Both the position numbers and the translations under genes were made by a program. A stretch of 64,000 nt of DNA, taken from positions 7,329,682 through 7,393,681 of the forward strand of contig NC_045151.1 of the NCBI RefSeq assembly GCF_008831285.2. Reading direction: 5' to 3'. This DNA is from Nymphaea colorata (taxonomy: Eukaryota > Streptophyta > Magnoliopsida > Nymphaeales > Nymphaeaceae). The notes beneath the pieces were generated by a model. It saw only the letters and a program-made list of their open reading frames with translations, was not told the origin of the DNA and made no database searches. The first letter of the stretch is position 1. Each line of letters starts with the position of its first letter. Of this stretch, positions 23,134 through 35,856 are shown in pieces.

Positions 23134-24466
23134 GTGATAAAAATAAAATTGCTATACATTGATTTTTAATGTTTTTCCAAAATATTGCATATTTTCCCCC
23201 TCTTTTCTTTTTTCTTTTTTCATTTCTTTTGTTAATGTCATGATAATCTCAAAAATATCATGATATTTATGGCTATAACTCCATGTAACACATGAAACCT
23301 TCAAGTTGGAGTGGGATGATATCAGGTCTTCAGACAAATTTGTTGCCCTTAAACCACTCTATTCATCCACCCGAAATACATGGAAGCATGTTGAGCATTT
23401 GAGGATGGAACATTACAAGAACCATGATCAGTTATGGTCTTGGGGGATGTTTTTTTCTTTGCTACCATTTTTATGATTAATCAAAACAGTTGTCACAAAT
23501 ATCTCCATTTTTTAAGAATATCGTTTTAGCAACTGAAAATAAGGACAAAGTGGAAAAAAAATATTGATTTCGTGAAAATATTGCTAGAACGAAAATTTAT
23601 ATGTTTTTGTCACTTTCTTATTGCAATATTTTCATTTTTTCCCAAAAAAAAGAAAATATTTTGAGATATATTTTAATATTTTGGGGGATCATTTTAGCAT
23701 TATATCTTTTTGAATTTTTTCAATGGTTTCATAGGAAAATTAGTAGAAACTCAATTTTTTATATTTTTTATATTTTTTCTATGATTTGCCTGATATTTTT
23801 CAATTTTTTAAATTCATTAGACAATCAAACTTTCTAATTCGTACCCAAGAAAAACCTTGTTGAGAAAACCCAAGAATGGTGATTGAAAGTTGCAACCTGT
23901 GTCTTGTCAAAAAACAAACAATGATGATACAATGTGTTTGGATTTCAATGGTTTCTAGACATGACTTATAGATGACAGTCAGTGCTTTGGAGGGCAGGGT
24001 CGGGAAGTTTTCATACTAGGCTATGCCATGTGAGACATGCCAGATGAACTCTTGACATCCTTTAACTTGGAGGCCCTTTTGGATGGCATGAGCTCCGTGT
24101 TTGTAATTCTTAGCTGGTAATAGACCATAGTTTTACTTCACTTCAAGTGATATTTTTCCTGTGATGTCTGTGCTTAGGGGACTACTTCTGCCTAAAATGT
24201 TATGTTTCTTTCTTCTTTCACTCTAGTTTTGTTTTTTTTATGTTTTTTTAACTTGATATATTATAGAACATGACTAAGCAAAATGATTATGTACTTTTGA
24301 ACGATTACAAAATAATACATTTTCTTTACAAATCAAGTGTATGGCCCTTGCACCTTCATGTTATTCTAAACTACTCTCGTACTCCTGTCATAATTTTGGC
24401 TTAGAGATCTGTAACTGCTTTTCCAGTTTTAAGAGTATGAAGTAATTTGAATTTTCTATTCTGTAG
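23134..24466. other. Junction region between two unrelated gene fragments
   Basis: A GTGATA donor-like site follows the last ZFYVE26-like exon, but the expected next exon is not found. AT-rich sequence with a long T/A-rich stretch (23450-23840) leads to exons of a different gene. The break between the two gene fragments lies somewhere here and leaves no visible scar. Confidence 0.5.
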
Positions 24467-25953
24467 AACCCAATCATTCATTTCTTGTGGTTCACAATGA
24501 TGGGGAGGATGATCTACATGCCAATATCACCATTGCAGGTTCTTCTTTTCAGCAAGTGAAGCAACTTAAGCAACATGGGAAACTGAAGGTCTCTTCTATT
24601 TTCTCTTCCATCACAACTTGGATGGTTGTTTGATTAGAATATTAGTATTTGCTTTGTCAACAATAAGTTGTCCTTGCCTAAGTTAACTGCATTGTTACCT
24701 TTAAAGCTGTAGCTTTCTGTCATACTGTCATTTTTTTCCTTGAAAAGAACCATACCTCAAACTTTCTCCCTTTCCCTTGAAAAGTATCATACCTTAAACT
24801 TATTCTTCCCTTTTCTTTCACAATGTTTCACCTATTTCTGAACGGAATATTATTTCTACAGTGACATCTATATTTTGGATCTACCGTTTGGGTTAAGAAT
24901 TGGGTAGAAGGCATATGTGTGTGTGTGTTTGTGTTGTGAGAGAGGAGGAGAGAGAGAGATGTAGGATGCAGCCACCAAATTGTCCTTTGCTCAAACATTA
25001 GCTGAACATTGCCATAGATGCAAACCTTCTCTCTTCTATATCTATATGTGGCGTCAGTGTGTGTTTGTACATTCTTATGATGCTTTGTAGGCTTTATTCC
25101 TTATTTGATGGTATGAGTGGATGATAAAAAGCATCTACATATGAGTATTGGCAGTACCCATAGGAATTAGGGATAACTAGCATGCCATTTCCTAAGGTAC
25201 CCTTCTTCATTTCTATACCATGTTTAGCTTCTCGTCTTTCTTAATTTTCTATATTTGTAGTGTAGCAATAACTTTAAATTGGAATTTGTTTATGCATGGT
25301 ACATTTTCTGCATCTCTTATGCTCCTTTAGGATAGAGCAGACCTGCATGGTTATCCAGGTGGACCTGTATGTGTATCATGTCGTACTATAGGATCCAAGT
25401 GCTGAAGGCCCTTTAGTTAGAATAGCTCATAGGGAGAACTGCATTTATGAGTGTTTCAAATTTGAGATTTGAAGGCAAATGCTTATCGTATCATTTTCAT
25501 TCTTTCAGGTTATCTTGCCAGTTGTTGGTTCCGAAGTATCAAAAGCAATTTTGAATGCTGGAAATGGGGAATGTGTACTTCAGAGGAAACAATCATTGAA
25601 TAACATATTCCAGGACTTGCCCTTAAATGCATCTCTTGTGACACCTACGTATGGTGCATATTTCTTGGCTTTTGCTGTGCTGACAGTTGGTGGAACCTAT
25701 CTCTGTTGTAAACTTAGAAGACAAAGACAGCGCCATGGTGGTGTTAGATACCAGGAGCTTGAGATGGGTTTGCCATAATCAGACATTCCAGGCACTACCA
25801 CCTCATGGAAGCTGGAATCTAGTCCAGCTGATGGTTGGGATCGAGATTGGGATGATCGTTGGGAAGATGATGAATCAGCAACACCCAACAGACCCATGAG
25901 TCGCCATGCCTCTAGAGCCACTGAAAAAGATGGATGGGAACAATTGGGATGAT
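24467..25953 (+). pseudogene. C-terminal exons of a plant single-pass membrane protein
   Basis: Exon 24467-24588 reads 'NHSFLVVHNDGEDDLHANIT', and exon 25509 onward reads 'LNAGNGECVLQ', then 'LVTPTYGAYFLAFAVLTVGGTYLCCKLRR': a membrane span followed by a basic stop-transfer segment and 'YQELEMGLP'. An in-frame TAA (25776-25778) follows. The same frame then continues with an acidic/Trp-rich tail ('DGWDRDWDDRWEDDES') that is usual in the family, and a one-base shift near 25937 spoils the final 'WDD' repeat. From memory this matches plant proteins of unknown function with an extracytoplasmic domain, one TM helix and a WDD-rich cytosolic tail (possibly DUF7356). N-terminal exons are absent. It could be a gene ending at the TAA, but loss of the tail and missing 5' part favour a pseudogene. 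Confidence 0.6.
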
Positions 25954-26607
25954 CGATAGCCTTCTAGTTAGAGTTGGAAAAGGGAAGAAATATATGTTAT
26001 TTTTTGACTGGTCAAGATGGTCCATATTTTTATTCTAGTTAAGAGGGAAGTTCTTTTGGGCATTTGAGTGGAAAGGATGTGACAATACATGAAATCAAAG
26101 CTCATGAATGCTGACATTCACCTCTACTGCTAGACGTTGAAGTCGTCGAGGACATTTTGTAGACAGTCAAAGTTCATGTGATCTTTCAATGTAACATCAC
26201 TTGTCACCCCTCATCAATACAGGGTATTTTATAGTTTGCAAAATTTGTTGGTTGAGAATTATCGGTGAGAAATTAGAAGTTCGGGTGCCTAAAATATCAA
26301 AAGGTGCATCTATTAACAACTTTGAATGGTAGGAGGGCTCCAGTTGTTGACGGATAAAGGTTTTGACTTGTTTCATGTAAAACTAACAGTTTATTCGTGA
26401 TAGAAGAGATTAATATTGGTAATTGGAATCTTGCATGTTTCTTGCTGAAAAGCCTTTGGTTTTCTGCCTACTTTCTTTCACCATGTTGGTCTGCTTCGCC
26501 TGTGAATGTGAAGCCATGCACACACTGCATCACATAAAGGGGTGATGAATTGCAAAATTATATTGACCATCTCTGAAGGGAAATATACGATTGGACATTT
26601 CTCTCTC

Positions 26608-26611
<4 letters not shown>

Positions 26612-26691
<80 letters not shown>
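26612..26691. repeat. (AT)40 microsatellite
   Basis: Eighty bases of uninterrupted AT dinucleotide, preceded by a short CT run. Confidence 0.98.
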
Positions 26692-26694
<3 letters not shown>

Positions 26695-28418
26695 GCAATT
26701 ATCATTCTTAGTATACCGTAGCTCCATGGTCTCCTGAAATAGTCCAAAACATTGGGCAGATCTTCTGTCAAAAAATAAATTGGAATAAGTGAAAGCTAAA
26801 GGCAGAGGGAAGAGAGGTGGAGTGGAATATATTGTATTCTAAATTTGTGTGTCCTCGGAAATCATAACGTATGTCCTTAAATATTCTGGTGAAGTACGTC
26901 ATTAATATTTGCGTCCAACAAGATAATGAAGGTTCTTCATGTTTAATTGCTCAGAAAATTGAATTGCATCTATGAAGTATTAACTCTTTATTCCATTTCA
27001 CGTGTAGCTTGATTCAGAAAGGAGCAAAATAATGCAAAACATATTAAGCATAGCATCCTTTTCTCTTTCAAACACCAAGTGATGGGCAACTGGTCGGGTT
27101 GAGTGGTGTGTTTGAATCACGTCCTCAGTTTGATTCTAGAAGGGTGCTATCTTGATGGTATTGAAGGGTAGTGTTGATTTTGAGATTAGGGGTGACATTA
27201 AGAGGACAAGTGAACTAGTTCTTGTCCCCTCCCCCTTTTCTTTCTCTGTCTCTTTCTCTTGCTTCGTTTAAACTTTCAGTTTGCCCCTGGCAGATCCCAT
27301 TTATGGATCCCTACTTGCATTTTCTTATGGTCGTCCAAATTAGTTCATGAAATTAAATTTGATAATATTTTTTTAATTGAATGGCTTACTATCTAGCCTT
27401 CAGGGAAAGGGATAAGTTAATGGCAGTATTGGAATTAAATCCACCAAGCTGCTGATTCAGTCATTCAATTAAATTGATTGACATTGACAAAATCATCAAA
27501 ATTCAATTTTGAAAAAATTATATATATGTTGAAAATTCATATAATTAAAAATCAAAGAAGTCTTAGAAATACTTAAATTGACATGCGACACTATTGAATC
27601 AGCCGCTGAATTGAATTGGTTTGCCACCAACTTGAATTGGTCAATTCAACTCGACCGTGATAGCATTGATTATTGTTCCTCAAGTATTCTGCAAACCCTT
27701 TTTTTTTTGCTAATTGTGTACTGAAATAAAGTACCAATCATAGTTAAAGTAACAAAAGATTATATTTGTCTTAAAAGTGCGAATATACGGAACAAATTTA
27801 CCAATAAGAGTGCCTCAATCTCCTATAAGTCATGGATGAAAGCCTTGGAACTGACACTTACATATAGATCCAATTGAAAAGAAGGAAATCCTACTACCTG
27901 TGAGAGACCATCCGGGCCTCCAAGATCCAAAACTGTGTCGGTGCCTGGGTTGGGGCCTGTTCTGCCCTTAACTAATGCATCACTTTCCTTTCCATTAGAA
28001 CAAAGGGTGTAGGCACCCATGCTACTCAAACCAACAACCAGCCACTAACCAACCGCGAGCTCAAGCTAATGTACGAACAAGCTACAAGCATAACTGGTAT
28101 TAAGTTACTGTATTATTATCCCATTTGAAGCAAAGATAGTAACTGGATGTTTGATGAATAAGTTCATTAAATTCAACAGCAGTGGCAGAGCATGGAATTT
28201 CTTTTTTTTTTTTTACTGCAGGGCACTTAAGTCACCATTGGATGGAGGCAGGTGTGAGTATTGTGTAGGCAAATAACCACACAAACTGGCAAAAAATCCT
28301 ATTTTCAAATTGATACTTTGGGGAAATTGTCTTTATTTACATCTTTGGAGTTCCTTAACAAATTTAAAATTTTAGAACTAGTGCCCCTTAACCAAAAGCC
28401 GGATAAATGCTCAGATTC

Positions 28419-28607
28419 ATTGCAATAAAATGCTTACACCAGCTCACATGTAGCTCGCTACTTTGCAATAAAATATTGACACCAACCCACATGTAACTCG
28501 GCCGTAGTTCAAAAACATGTACTTTTTCTCTTACCTTACTTATGTTGGCCCACATGTAATTTGCATACGGTTCAAAAACAAGTACTTTTTCTTTTAACTT
28601 TTTTATC
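28419..28607. repeat. Small interlaced direct repeats
   Basis: 'gcaataaaat...acacca.c.cacatgta.ctcg' occurs at about 28420 and 28465. 'cacatgtaa.t...ggttcaaaaaca.gtactttttct' occurs at about 28490 and 28551. The units overlap, so the block looks like two successive imperfect local duplications. Confidence 0.6.
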
Positions 28608-29574
28608 TTGTTTGTAGTATGGAACGTTCATAATTATTGTCTATTTTCATTCTATATGACTCATAAAAATGTTTCAAACAAGCAGTCTGTTGTAACTGAA
28701 TGTCTAACGGGATTCAGACAAAAAGCCGGCGCAGAATGAGAATTGTCAATAATTTATTTCACTGTCCAAATTTGACACTTATTTTAACATAGATGTGGAT
28801 ATAATACAGTTTTTTCTTGATTTTTTCACAAGTAACAAAGTTTTTAATATATTGTGCAATTATTTATTGTCAGACATAATATTGATATTTTTAATATTAA
28901 ATACAAAAAAGTTTGTATATAAAAAAAATTATAAAAGGTTTGTTTCCTTGTGTCTTGTTTTGGAAAAGAATAAAAGTGAACTCAGAAATCAAGTATCGAT
29001 TGTACATTTGGGCATCCTTGTATCATCAAGCTCAACCAAAGACGTTGAAAGCAGCAATTTTCTAGTATTATAATATGTTGTGAGTTTTCAATTTTCTTTA
29101 TGGATCCAAAGTTTTGTTAGAAATGCTGAATGAATTAAAATTTTAAATTTTGAGATATAAAACAGTTTTTTTGTTTATATGGATGATTTTTTTTAAATTT
29201 CCTTTAGCTCTCTTTGGAAAATAGGTTATAGATGTTCATTCCACTCAAATCAGCAAATGGATGCCAAAAAAACACTAGTCCAAGTATTCCAAAAGGGTTG
29301 GTACAACAGGATCGACAAGGGGCTAGCAGGTGACCACTCTCCGCTTTGAATTCCCAAGAGCCACAACTTTTTATGTTGCAAACAAATGATCACCAATGCG
29401 CAAGTTGAAGCCCAACAATCCTTCTTTGAATAATGTTGTCATCATGGCACTAATGAACACGACTAACAATAGGTACCAGTGTCAAGTGGCGATCTTCCTT
29501 GTCCTCCACCTCAAACTTTTTAGCACCATCCCCCTCCATGGTATGATTTTCTTGGTCCTGCCATCCATTTCTAA

Positions 29575-30001
29575 TAGGGATGTCAATATATCAAATTTGA
29601 ATTGAATTTCCAATTGAACCGATCCGAAAAAATTGGACATGAGAAAAAAAAATCCGTGTAAGAGATTTGATCAGAGTCAGATTTAAGAAATGACATCCAA
29701 TCAGTTTTTTATTTGAATATACATAAATATCCGATCAGATTCGCGATTTCGAAGCAGATTTATTTTTAGACAAATATCATTATGTAATTCTCTTACATTT
29801 TGAAAATTGGCAAAATTTTTCAACATTCGGATTCATATTCATATATGAATATAAAAATCATATTCAGATTAGATTCGGTTTGTAAAAATGGATTTCGGAT
29901 TTGGATATGACCTTTGTTTATTGGTATTTGAATCTGGAAATGTGAATATTCAAAAAATGAACAAGGGTATATCCGATCCTTATCCGATTGGTTGACATCC
30001 C
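29575..30001. mobile_element. hAT-type MITE, about 427 bp
   Basis: The left end 'TAGGGATGTCAA' and right end 'TTGACATCCC' form a perfect 10-bp terminal inverted repeat (GGGATGTCAA). Flanks 'atttctaa' (29567-29574) and 'atgtccaa' (30002-30009) agree at 6 of 8 positions, compatible with an old 8-bp target duplication. Internally it has many 'ccgatcc', 'ggattcgg' and 'gattcata' words and no ORF. Confidence 0.6.
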
Positions 30002-31614
30002 ATGTCCAAAATATCTTTGGACAACTTCACAAACCAAAGACTCTACATTCAACATCATAATATTTATTTGCTTATGTTAGAAGCGAGACTCATCAATTGA
30101 GTTCCTTTTTGGGTTGAGTTTGAAGGAATATGTCATGGGTGTAGAAATTTTTTCACAAAGTGCAAGACACCATGGCAATTCCTTGCACTTTTTTTTCGCA
30201 AAATACAAAGAATTTCTGCATCCACCATAAAATCTCACTACCTAAGTGAGAACCAACTTTCTTGCACCCCCCCCCCCCCAAATTGAACATCCAAAAAAAA
30301 TATAAATGGTCAAAAGTACACTTGCTTCGGATCTAATTCATTGACATACATAGCTGAACTTGGCAGTGTTCAAGGGCTTTTTTTAGAGAAATCTCTTGCA
30401 TGATGTATGTATTTCAAATAAAGCCACCTAAGTAAATTGTGTACCTTATAGTCCTTACCTTCATTCTCATCCATTCATGTCATAGGAGAAGCTATATTTA
30501 TTTGAATGTTGAAGTGTTTTCATGGGTATCTCCTAGTTAATTAGTTACCTACATTAAATAGTTCACCAATTCTTTAGTTGTGCTAATGGTCAAAGTTACA
30601 GAAGCAAACTATGAATTTGAACAGCTTATCCACCTCGTGACATGTCACCAACAACTTTCAAAAGTTTGATACATACTTTCTATGATTGAGTTTGATTATC
30701 ACAGACCTGAGATCTGTAGTATTCAAGTCTCACCCTCTCCCCCTCAATCTAATTTCAAATCCATGTTTTTTACATTAAAGTGTGGATTTAAAATCCATAT
30801 CTGGGGTAGATGATGAAATCTATAGTCTGATATAACTGTGAATTTTAGCTATCATTGTTTTGAGATACCCTCAAATCTGGGATCCGTGGGGAATAAAACG
30901 CATCTTAATTTTGCCCCTCTAAATATGATGAGCTTTCATGAGTCAAAAATAGACAAAGCACATATCGTTTTATGTCATCAAGGGTTTTAATTCGGTAATA
31001 GGTAGATGTGGGTAGGGCTGGACCTCGGTTGTACTTCACCCTAAGCCTCGTAAAATTGTAATAAAATATACATAAAAATATTATGTAACATATAAAAATA
31101 GAATATAACAAATAAATATAATTATTTATAATAAAAACTATATATTTTAAATAAAATAAAAATTTTAAATAAGTTATAGAGCCCTTTGCAAGGCCTGGTT
31201 TCGAGCTGGGTAGGGTACATAGACACATGTCTCAATTTATTAATTCTGAAAGCATAATACCTTGTTTGCTTGGTAATACAAATTCCTTAAAAATTAAACA
31301 TTTTGATTCTAAAGTTTCATAATTACAGGTATATTAAACACCCATTTAATGTGTGAGAATATTTTGATTGCTGCTCCTCATTTCAAAATTATTGGCTTCG
31401 TATGCACTATAGATCCATAAAATATAAAAAATCCAAAAAAGTCTGAGATGAGATGAAATCCGCAAGAAAAGGGGCCACCACGCAACGGAAACCTCTCTCC
31501 AACGTTGCCTCTTGCCACTCGTCCCATTCTCCGTCTTCTCTTCCTCTCTTGGACCCTCGTGTTATCTCCTGCTCTTGCTGCCATGACTGCTGTTGAGGGC
31601 CTAATTTCCCATGG

Positions 31615-31830
31615 ATGCTCAAGTTTGGCTCCGAGGGCAACCACACTTTCTCCGTCGGCCCGGCGCCAACACCATCCTCTTCTTCCTTCCTAGGGCTGCA
31701 GCGCTATTCCTCTCAGGTGCATGGACGTCAAGAACCATCATCACCTGCACTTCCGCAATCAGTTTCACATGCAGAGATTAACTTCTGGCAGAATGATTCT
31801 GTTTGCCACCGCTTCTCACGAAGGATCTGT
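31615..31830 (+). pseudogene. Possible first exon of the FAX3 pseudogene
   Basis: Sequence with serine/proline-rich translation ('SSSSFLGLQRYSSQ' in one frame, 'ILFATASHEGS' in another) sits upstream of the recognised FAX3 exons and resembles a plastid transit peptide and the following 'FAASHE' segment of that family. A frame change lies between the two pieces. This is weak evidence, based on position and one short motif. Confidence 0.3.
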
Positions 31831-32059
31831 ACTGCTTCAGTTTCATTTTCCCTTTATGCTTCTTCTAGCTCTTAGGGTTTCGTTGCAGTCCTGGGTGTTT
31901 TGTGTTTTATCGGAGGTATCTAGGGCTCTTATTTTCCCCTTTTGTTGGTTTCTTGCAAGAGTTTTCGAAGTTTGGGTGATTGCTGGCAACAAATATTGTC
32001 TTCAGAAGTTTGGAGTCTCCTCTGTTGCGCTTAAAATTTTGCATGGCATTGAATCATTT

Positions 32060-33459
32060 TAGCCTCGATTGTTTTTACATTGGAATTCAGCCGCTTCTTC
32101 TTGCTCCAGTCATTGCTGCTTAATTCCAGTTACATCCAAACTTGTACGTATCTGTGTTCCTTTTCAGCTGGTTGCATGCCCCTCATTTGCTTTAGAGTTT
32201 GGAATTCGGCCACTTCTTCTGCCTCCAATGGTTTGCTACTGCAATCCAGTTATGTCAATAGCTTGCATGCGTCTTCCTTGTTGGCTGTGTAAGTTTGTGT
32301 CTTCCTTATTGACTGTATGTGTTACTTATTGGTTGTGTGTGTGTGCGTGTATGTGTGCTGCAGGTTTAGAATGTGTATGTTTTTGCATGAATCAAAAGTT
32401 GGCAAATGCATGTGTGGAATGATAGTTGACTTCAAACTTCAGTTTCGCTTTTTTGGATTATTATCTTGATTTGTATCTGTTAAAAGATACGAGAAATACC
32501 CTAGATTATGAACTTTGTTATGGGAATACAAAATAATGTTACTGAAGGCATTGAAGCAAGCTGAAGTGGTGAAACATTCATGATGCAAGGCCATCATTGG
32601 ATTTCTCATCGCAGCCTGGGTTCAGCTAGATGCAGACTATTGACTCAGTAGAGTCAAGTTTTTTCCATAAAAAATGTGTGTTTCACTATTACAACATAAA
32701 AGTTAAAATTTAAACATGGATAAGATGCAACATAATGTAACACATAAAATTATTTTTTTATCCTCTTCTCCTTCGCAAGGTCTTAGTTTTAACATTTCCT
32801 GCACCGAACACCTGCGGACAAAAAGTAGAAAAGAAAAATTTATTGGCACGCCATTACTGAAAAAGTTCATAACTGCTCTTGTCACCTCCAGTGAGTTGCT
32901 GGTCACCTGTGTAATGGGAGAGAAATGAGTAAAGTGTTGTCCTCCCTAATAAACCTTAGTAGGTTTTTTGCCCTTTTATAATTTTTTCACAAATCAAAAA
33001 GGGGTTTGACCCCTTTAAATGAGTTGCATTAGGAAGTGCATCTATGCGTCTACAGAATGTTGGAGTGAGGTGTGCATGTCACAGGCCAAGAAATGTGTCT
33101 TTTAACACTAGTTGCTTCAAAGAAGTGATTATCTTAAATAAAATTGCTCTTTGTTTCTCAGGAATGCCTTTTACAACTTGGAATGTACTCTTTTGAGTTT
33201 CGACAATATTGGGTGAAAGCACTGATTGATATGTGAAGTTGGCAAATGAATATATTATATGTTTGGGAATTTCGAGTGTAACTGGAAAATTTTCTATATG
33301 TTTTAGGATATTTAGCTGCTTCAGCTAGGATATGTAAGGAAATTATATGATTTTAAATGGTGTCCACCTAATTTTGCTATGACATATTGGTGTTGTATAT
33401 AATTTCTTTTTATGTTTTGCCAAACCTTTTGGAGTTTGTGATCATAATTGTTTGTTCAG
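32060..33459. other. Intron-like stretch of the FAX3 pseudogene
   Basis: No coding sequence recognised. It has T/GT-rich patches (around 32270-32350). It ends at a clear polypyrimidine/CAG acceptor in front of the 33460 exon. Confidence 0.4.
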
Positions 33460-34130
33460 GACCATTATCTGGATTTTAAAGTGGAAAAATTGAAGAATGA
33501 GCTTGAGAAGCAGTTGGAAGAGTCACAAGAAGCATGGAAGAGCACGATAGAATCTTACAAAGAGCAGGCTGCGAAAATGAAAGACTTGTCAGAGTAAGCG
33601 TATGAATTGTATCCTAAGAAAGCCATGGTGCTTTTTGAAGATGTCTCTGAGCTGGTCAAAGTACAAGCAAAGAAAGCTAGGAAATATATATCTTTGATTG
33701 CAGAACAAGTCACCATAGAGGGAAGGGAGTATCTTTATTCTGCAACGGAGAACCCTCCAAAGCCACTAAAGGAAAGTGGAAACTTTTACTAGGGAAGGTG
33801 CTGAGTTGAAAAAAATATCTGAAATTCGTGATTTTTTCATTGGAATTCCATATGGTAACTGATACTGATATTTTCTTTGCTGGCTTGCTTTTTCACAACA
33901 AACCTATCAGTTTGTGATTTTTTTCTGGTATAAATTCTTGATTTTCAGGTGCAGGGCTGTTCATCGGTGGATTTCTCTCCTTCATGCTAATTGTAAGCAT
34001 TCCAGCAATTAGGTTTGGCATGATTCTAGGAGGTGCACTGTAAAGGAGCATATTAAGCTTAAGAGGATGGAAAGCATGAAAATCTTCTGCCTTATATTTG
34101 CAGGGTCAAGCAGATAAGTTTTTAGTATAG
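33460..34130 (+). pseudogene. FAX3 (plastid fatty acid export) pseudogene
   Basis: Exon 33460-33854 encodes a charged helical stretch ('ESQEAWKSTIESYKEQAAKM'), then 'KKARKYISLIAEQVTIEGREYL'. Exon 33949-about 34125 encodes the membrane part ('GGFLSFMLIVSIPAIRFGMI'). The order and phrases match FATTY ACID EXPORT 3 of the TMEM14/FAX family (PF03647), which sits in the chloroplast inner envelope. Splice sites (CAG at 33459, GTAAC at 33855, CAG at 33948) are intact and in phase. Lesions: TAA at 33595-33597, a two-base shift near 33774, TAA at 34041-34043, and a later TGA. The family normally has further TM helices after this point, lost or unreadable here. Clearly non-functional. Confidence 0.8.
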
Positions 34131-34532
34131 TATCTCACATGCATTCATTATTAAAAAACATCACTATTTTTTCCACGTATGTTTTGTTCAATTAAGGTGC
34201 TTGGTAACTATGTCAAATATTTGTTGTCACAAGTAGAAATTACATTTCATTTTTTCAGATTTTTATTGAGATAACATGCTTCCCTTTTACCACATGTGAG
34301 AACACATGTTCTAGCTTTTCTTCCGAACCTTCATTACAAGAGCTTACCCATGGCGGTGAATTAGTGAGATTTAAAAATGATTAGCTAGTCAATGGAAGAA
34401 ATAGTTATATTGCGTAGACACTAACATGAGTATCAATGTTAAACATGGCTAATCTTGGAAAACTGAACTCTCTCTTTATATACACACATGCATACACACA
34501 CACCCACACACACACTCATATATATATATATA
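34131..34532. other. Short gene-free stretch with AC/AT microsatellite
   Basis: AT-rich, ending in a CA-rich then AT-rich simple repeat (about 34480-34532) into which the solo LTR is inserted. Confidence 0.7.
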
Positions 34533-34819
34533 TGTAGAAACACGAACCACAAGGAGAGGGTAGAGAAAACACACACAGTATACGTGGAAAACTTCAGAAA
34601 GAGGTGAAAAACCACGGGGAAGCTCTAACCTAGGGGCAAACCACAACCCTAGGAGAGAGAAAATCACATTCACTTAACTTTACAATTACATGTAAGTGAA
34701 GAATATATAGGAGGGAGAGAAAGAGTGCCGCCTAGGATACCAAGCCCGCCTCGGTATCCGTGCCCCATAGGACCGGGTTCAGATATGGACCCGGTTCCCC
34801 ATTACAATATATTCTAACA
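34533..34819 (-). mobile_element. Solo LTR of a copia-type element
   Basis: 287 bp with TG...CA ends: plus-strand 'TGTAGAAACACGAAC' at the left and 'TATTCTAACA' at the right. It is flanked on both sides by ATATA (34528-34532 and 34820-34824), though this lies in an AT repeat. The left end is very like that of the full copia LTR at 9094 ('TGTAGAAATACGAAC'), and both contain 'acgtggaaaac' and 'accacg'. It is therefore a relative of the same superfamily branch, read on the minus strand. No internal sequence or second LTR is present, consistent with unequal recombination between LTRs. Confidence 0.85.
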
Positions 34820-34831
34820 ATATATAAAAGA

Positions 34832-35379
34832 TCAGCAAACTCATGAAAGAGCTGCTACTTATAGGTTTGCACGAGCATGGAGTCACATACATCAGTATGT
34901 ACATGCAATTTTCAAGATTTTTCAAGAAAGCATTATCAAATATAAAATATAAGTATAAATAAAGTAATAAAACAGCTGAGAAGATAACACTAATTTTCAA
35001 GATTTTCTTTTTGGTTTGTTAACTACATATGGTTAAAATGGGAATTATACAATATACATGTAAAAACAACTTGACCCTCTAAAAAACAGTTTTTAGTGGG
35101 AGGGGGTTTGCTTGACTCAAAATCATAATTAACGGCTTCTCAAAGGTACCATCCACAAACTAGGCATCACTCAGTAGCCTATTTACTTGGTTTCACCTAC
35201 GTCCTTCTTGTATCACTAGAAATGAAAACTTAGTCAATACACAGAAATAAGAAATAGTTAATATCTAAACATTGCACCATACACATCCACAACAATGACA
35301 AACTAACTACCCTAGAGATTTTATAAAGAAAAGTTCCACATGTCAACAGCATCGAAGTTCAATGTGGCTACTTTAATTT
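34832..35379. repeat. Segmental duplicate A, copy 1
   Basis: Nearly identical to 36253-36809 in direct orientation, from 'tcagcaaactc.tgaaagagc' to 'ggctactttaattt'. Copy 1 lacks about 9 bases ('gaaacgtag', before 'gtaccatcc') present in copy 2. It starts 12 bp after the solo LTR. No gene is recognised. Confidence 0.95.
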
Positions 35380-35387
35380 CATCGTCT

Positions 35388-35856
35388 CTCATGTTGGCTT
35401 GTAGATGAACTTTCAACTTCAAAAATTGCACTGGTACATTGATGCAAAGGATGAGGTGATAAAATGCTCCTAATCCCTTTCATCACAACCCCCTGGCAAC
35501 CAACTTTAAGAGAAAATACAATGCATGCAGAATCAATGATCAAATCTTTATAGATCATCCTATTCCCTCCTTGTTTTGCTGCACCATCAACAATTATGAA
35601 GACAGGTAGAGTCTCCCCCACAAAAAAGCATATTTAAGTGTCTTATGCATTCAAGAGAGAAAGGGAGCCTTTTCAATAAATAAGAGGCTTGAAGTGAGAA
35701 ACAAAACAAAGTGAAGATACCGATGTAGAAGAAGTAGCAGCAAATATAGATGACTATAAAACTCTAGTATACGCATGCATCCTTATATACCTGGGTATAG
35801 CCATGACATGTGCAACTAACGTATCTGCATTTAAATAGAATCACAAGCTCAATGAA
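35388..35856. repeat. Segmental duplicate B, copy 1
   Basis: Direct repeat of 40114-40587, from 'ctcatgttggcttgtagatg' to 'cacaagctcaatgaa', with scattered substitutions and a few small indels. It directly follows duplicate A copy 1. The minus strand keeps an ORF open in both copies (35621-35379 here) that reads 'GETLPVFIIVDGAAKQGG', then 'MIYKDLIIDSACIVFSL'. I do not recognise it. Confidence 0.93.

Larger units (their letters stand above)
25954..31490. other. Long gene-poor stretch
   Basis: AT-rich intergenic DNA. It contains an (AT)40 microsatellite, a small interspersed repeat near 28.4-28.6 kb, a hAT-type MITE (29.6-30.0 kb), a run of 13 C (30267-30279) and many A/T tracts. ORFs up to about 107 codons are low-complexity or unrecognised. 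No gene can be supported. Confidence 0.6.

Noticed and set aside
27823-28029. 68-codon minus-strand ORF (ALVKGRTGPNPGTDTVLDL)
   Set aside because: Looks protein-like in part, but I found no family match, no splice context and no neighbouring exon, so it is not listed as a gene.
31505-31693. Signal-peptide-like ORF (LLFLSWTLVLSPALAAMTAV)
   Set aside because: It is short and has no following domain. The overlapping frames fit a degraded FAX3 first exon at least as well.
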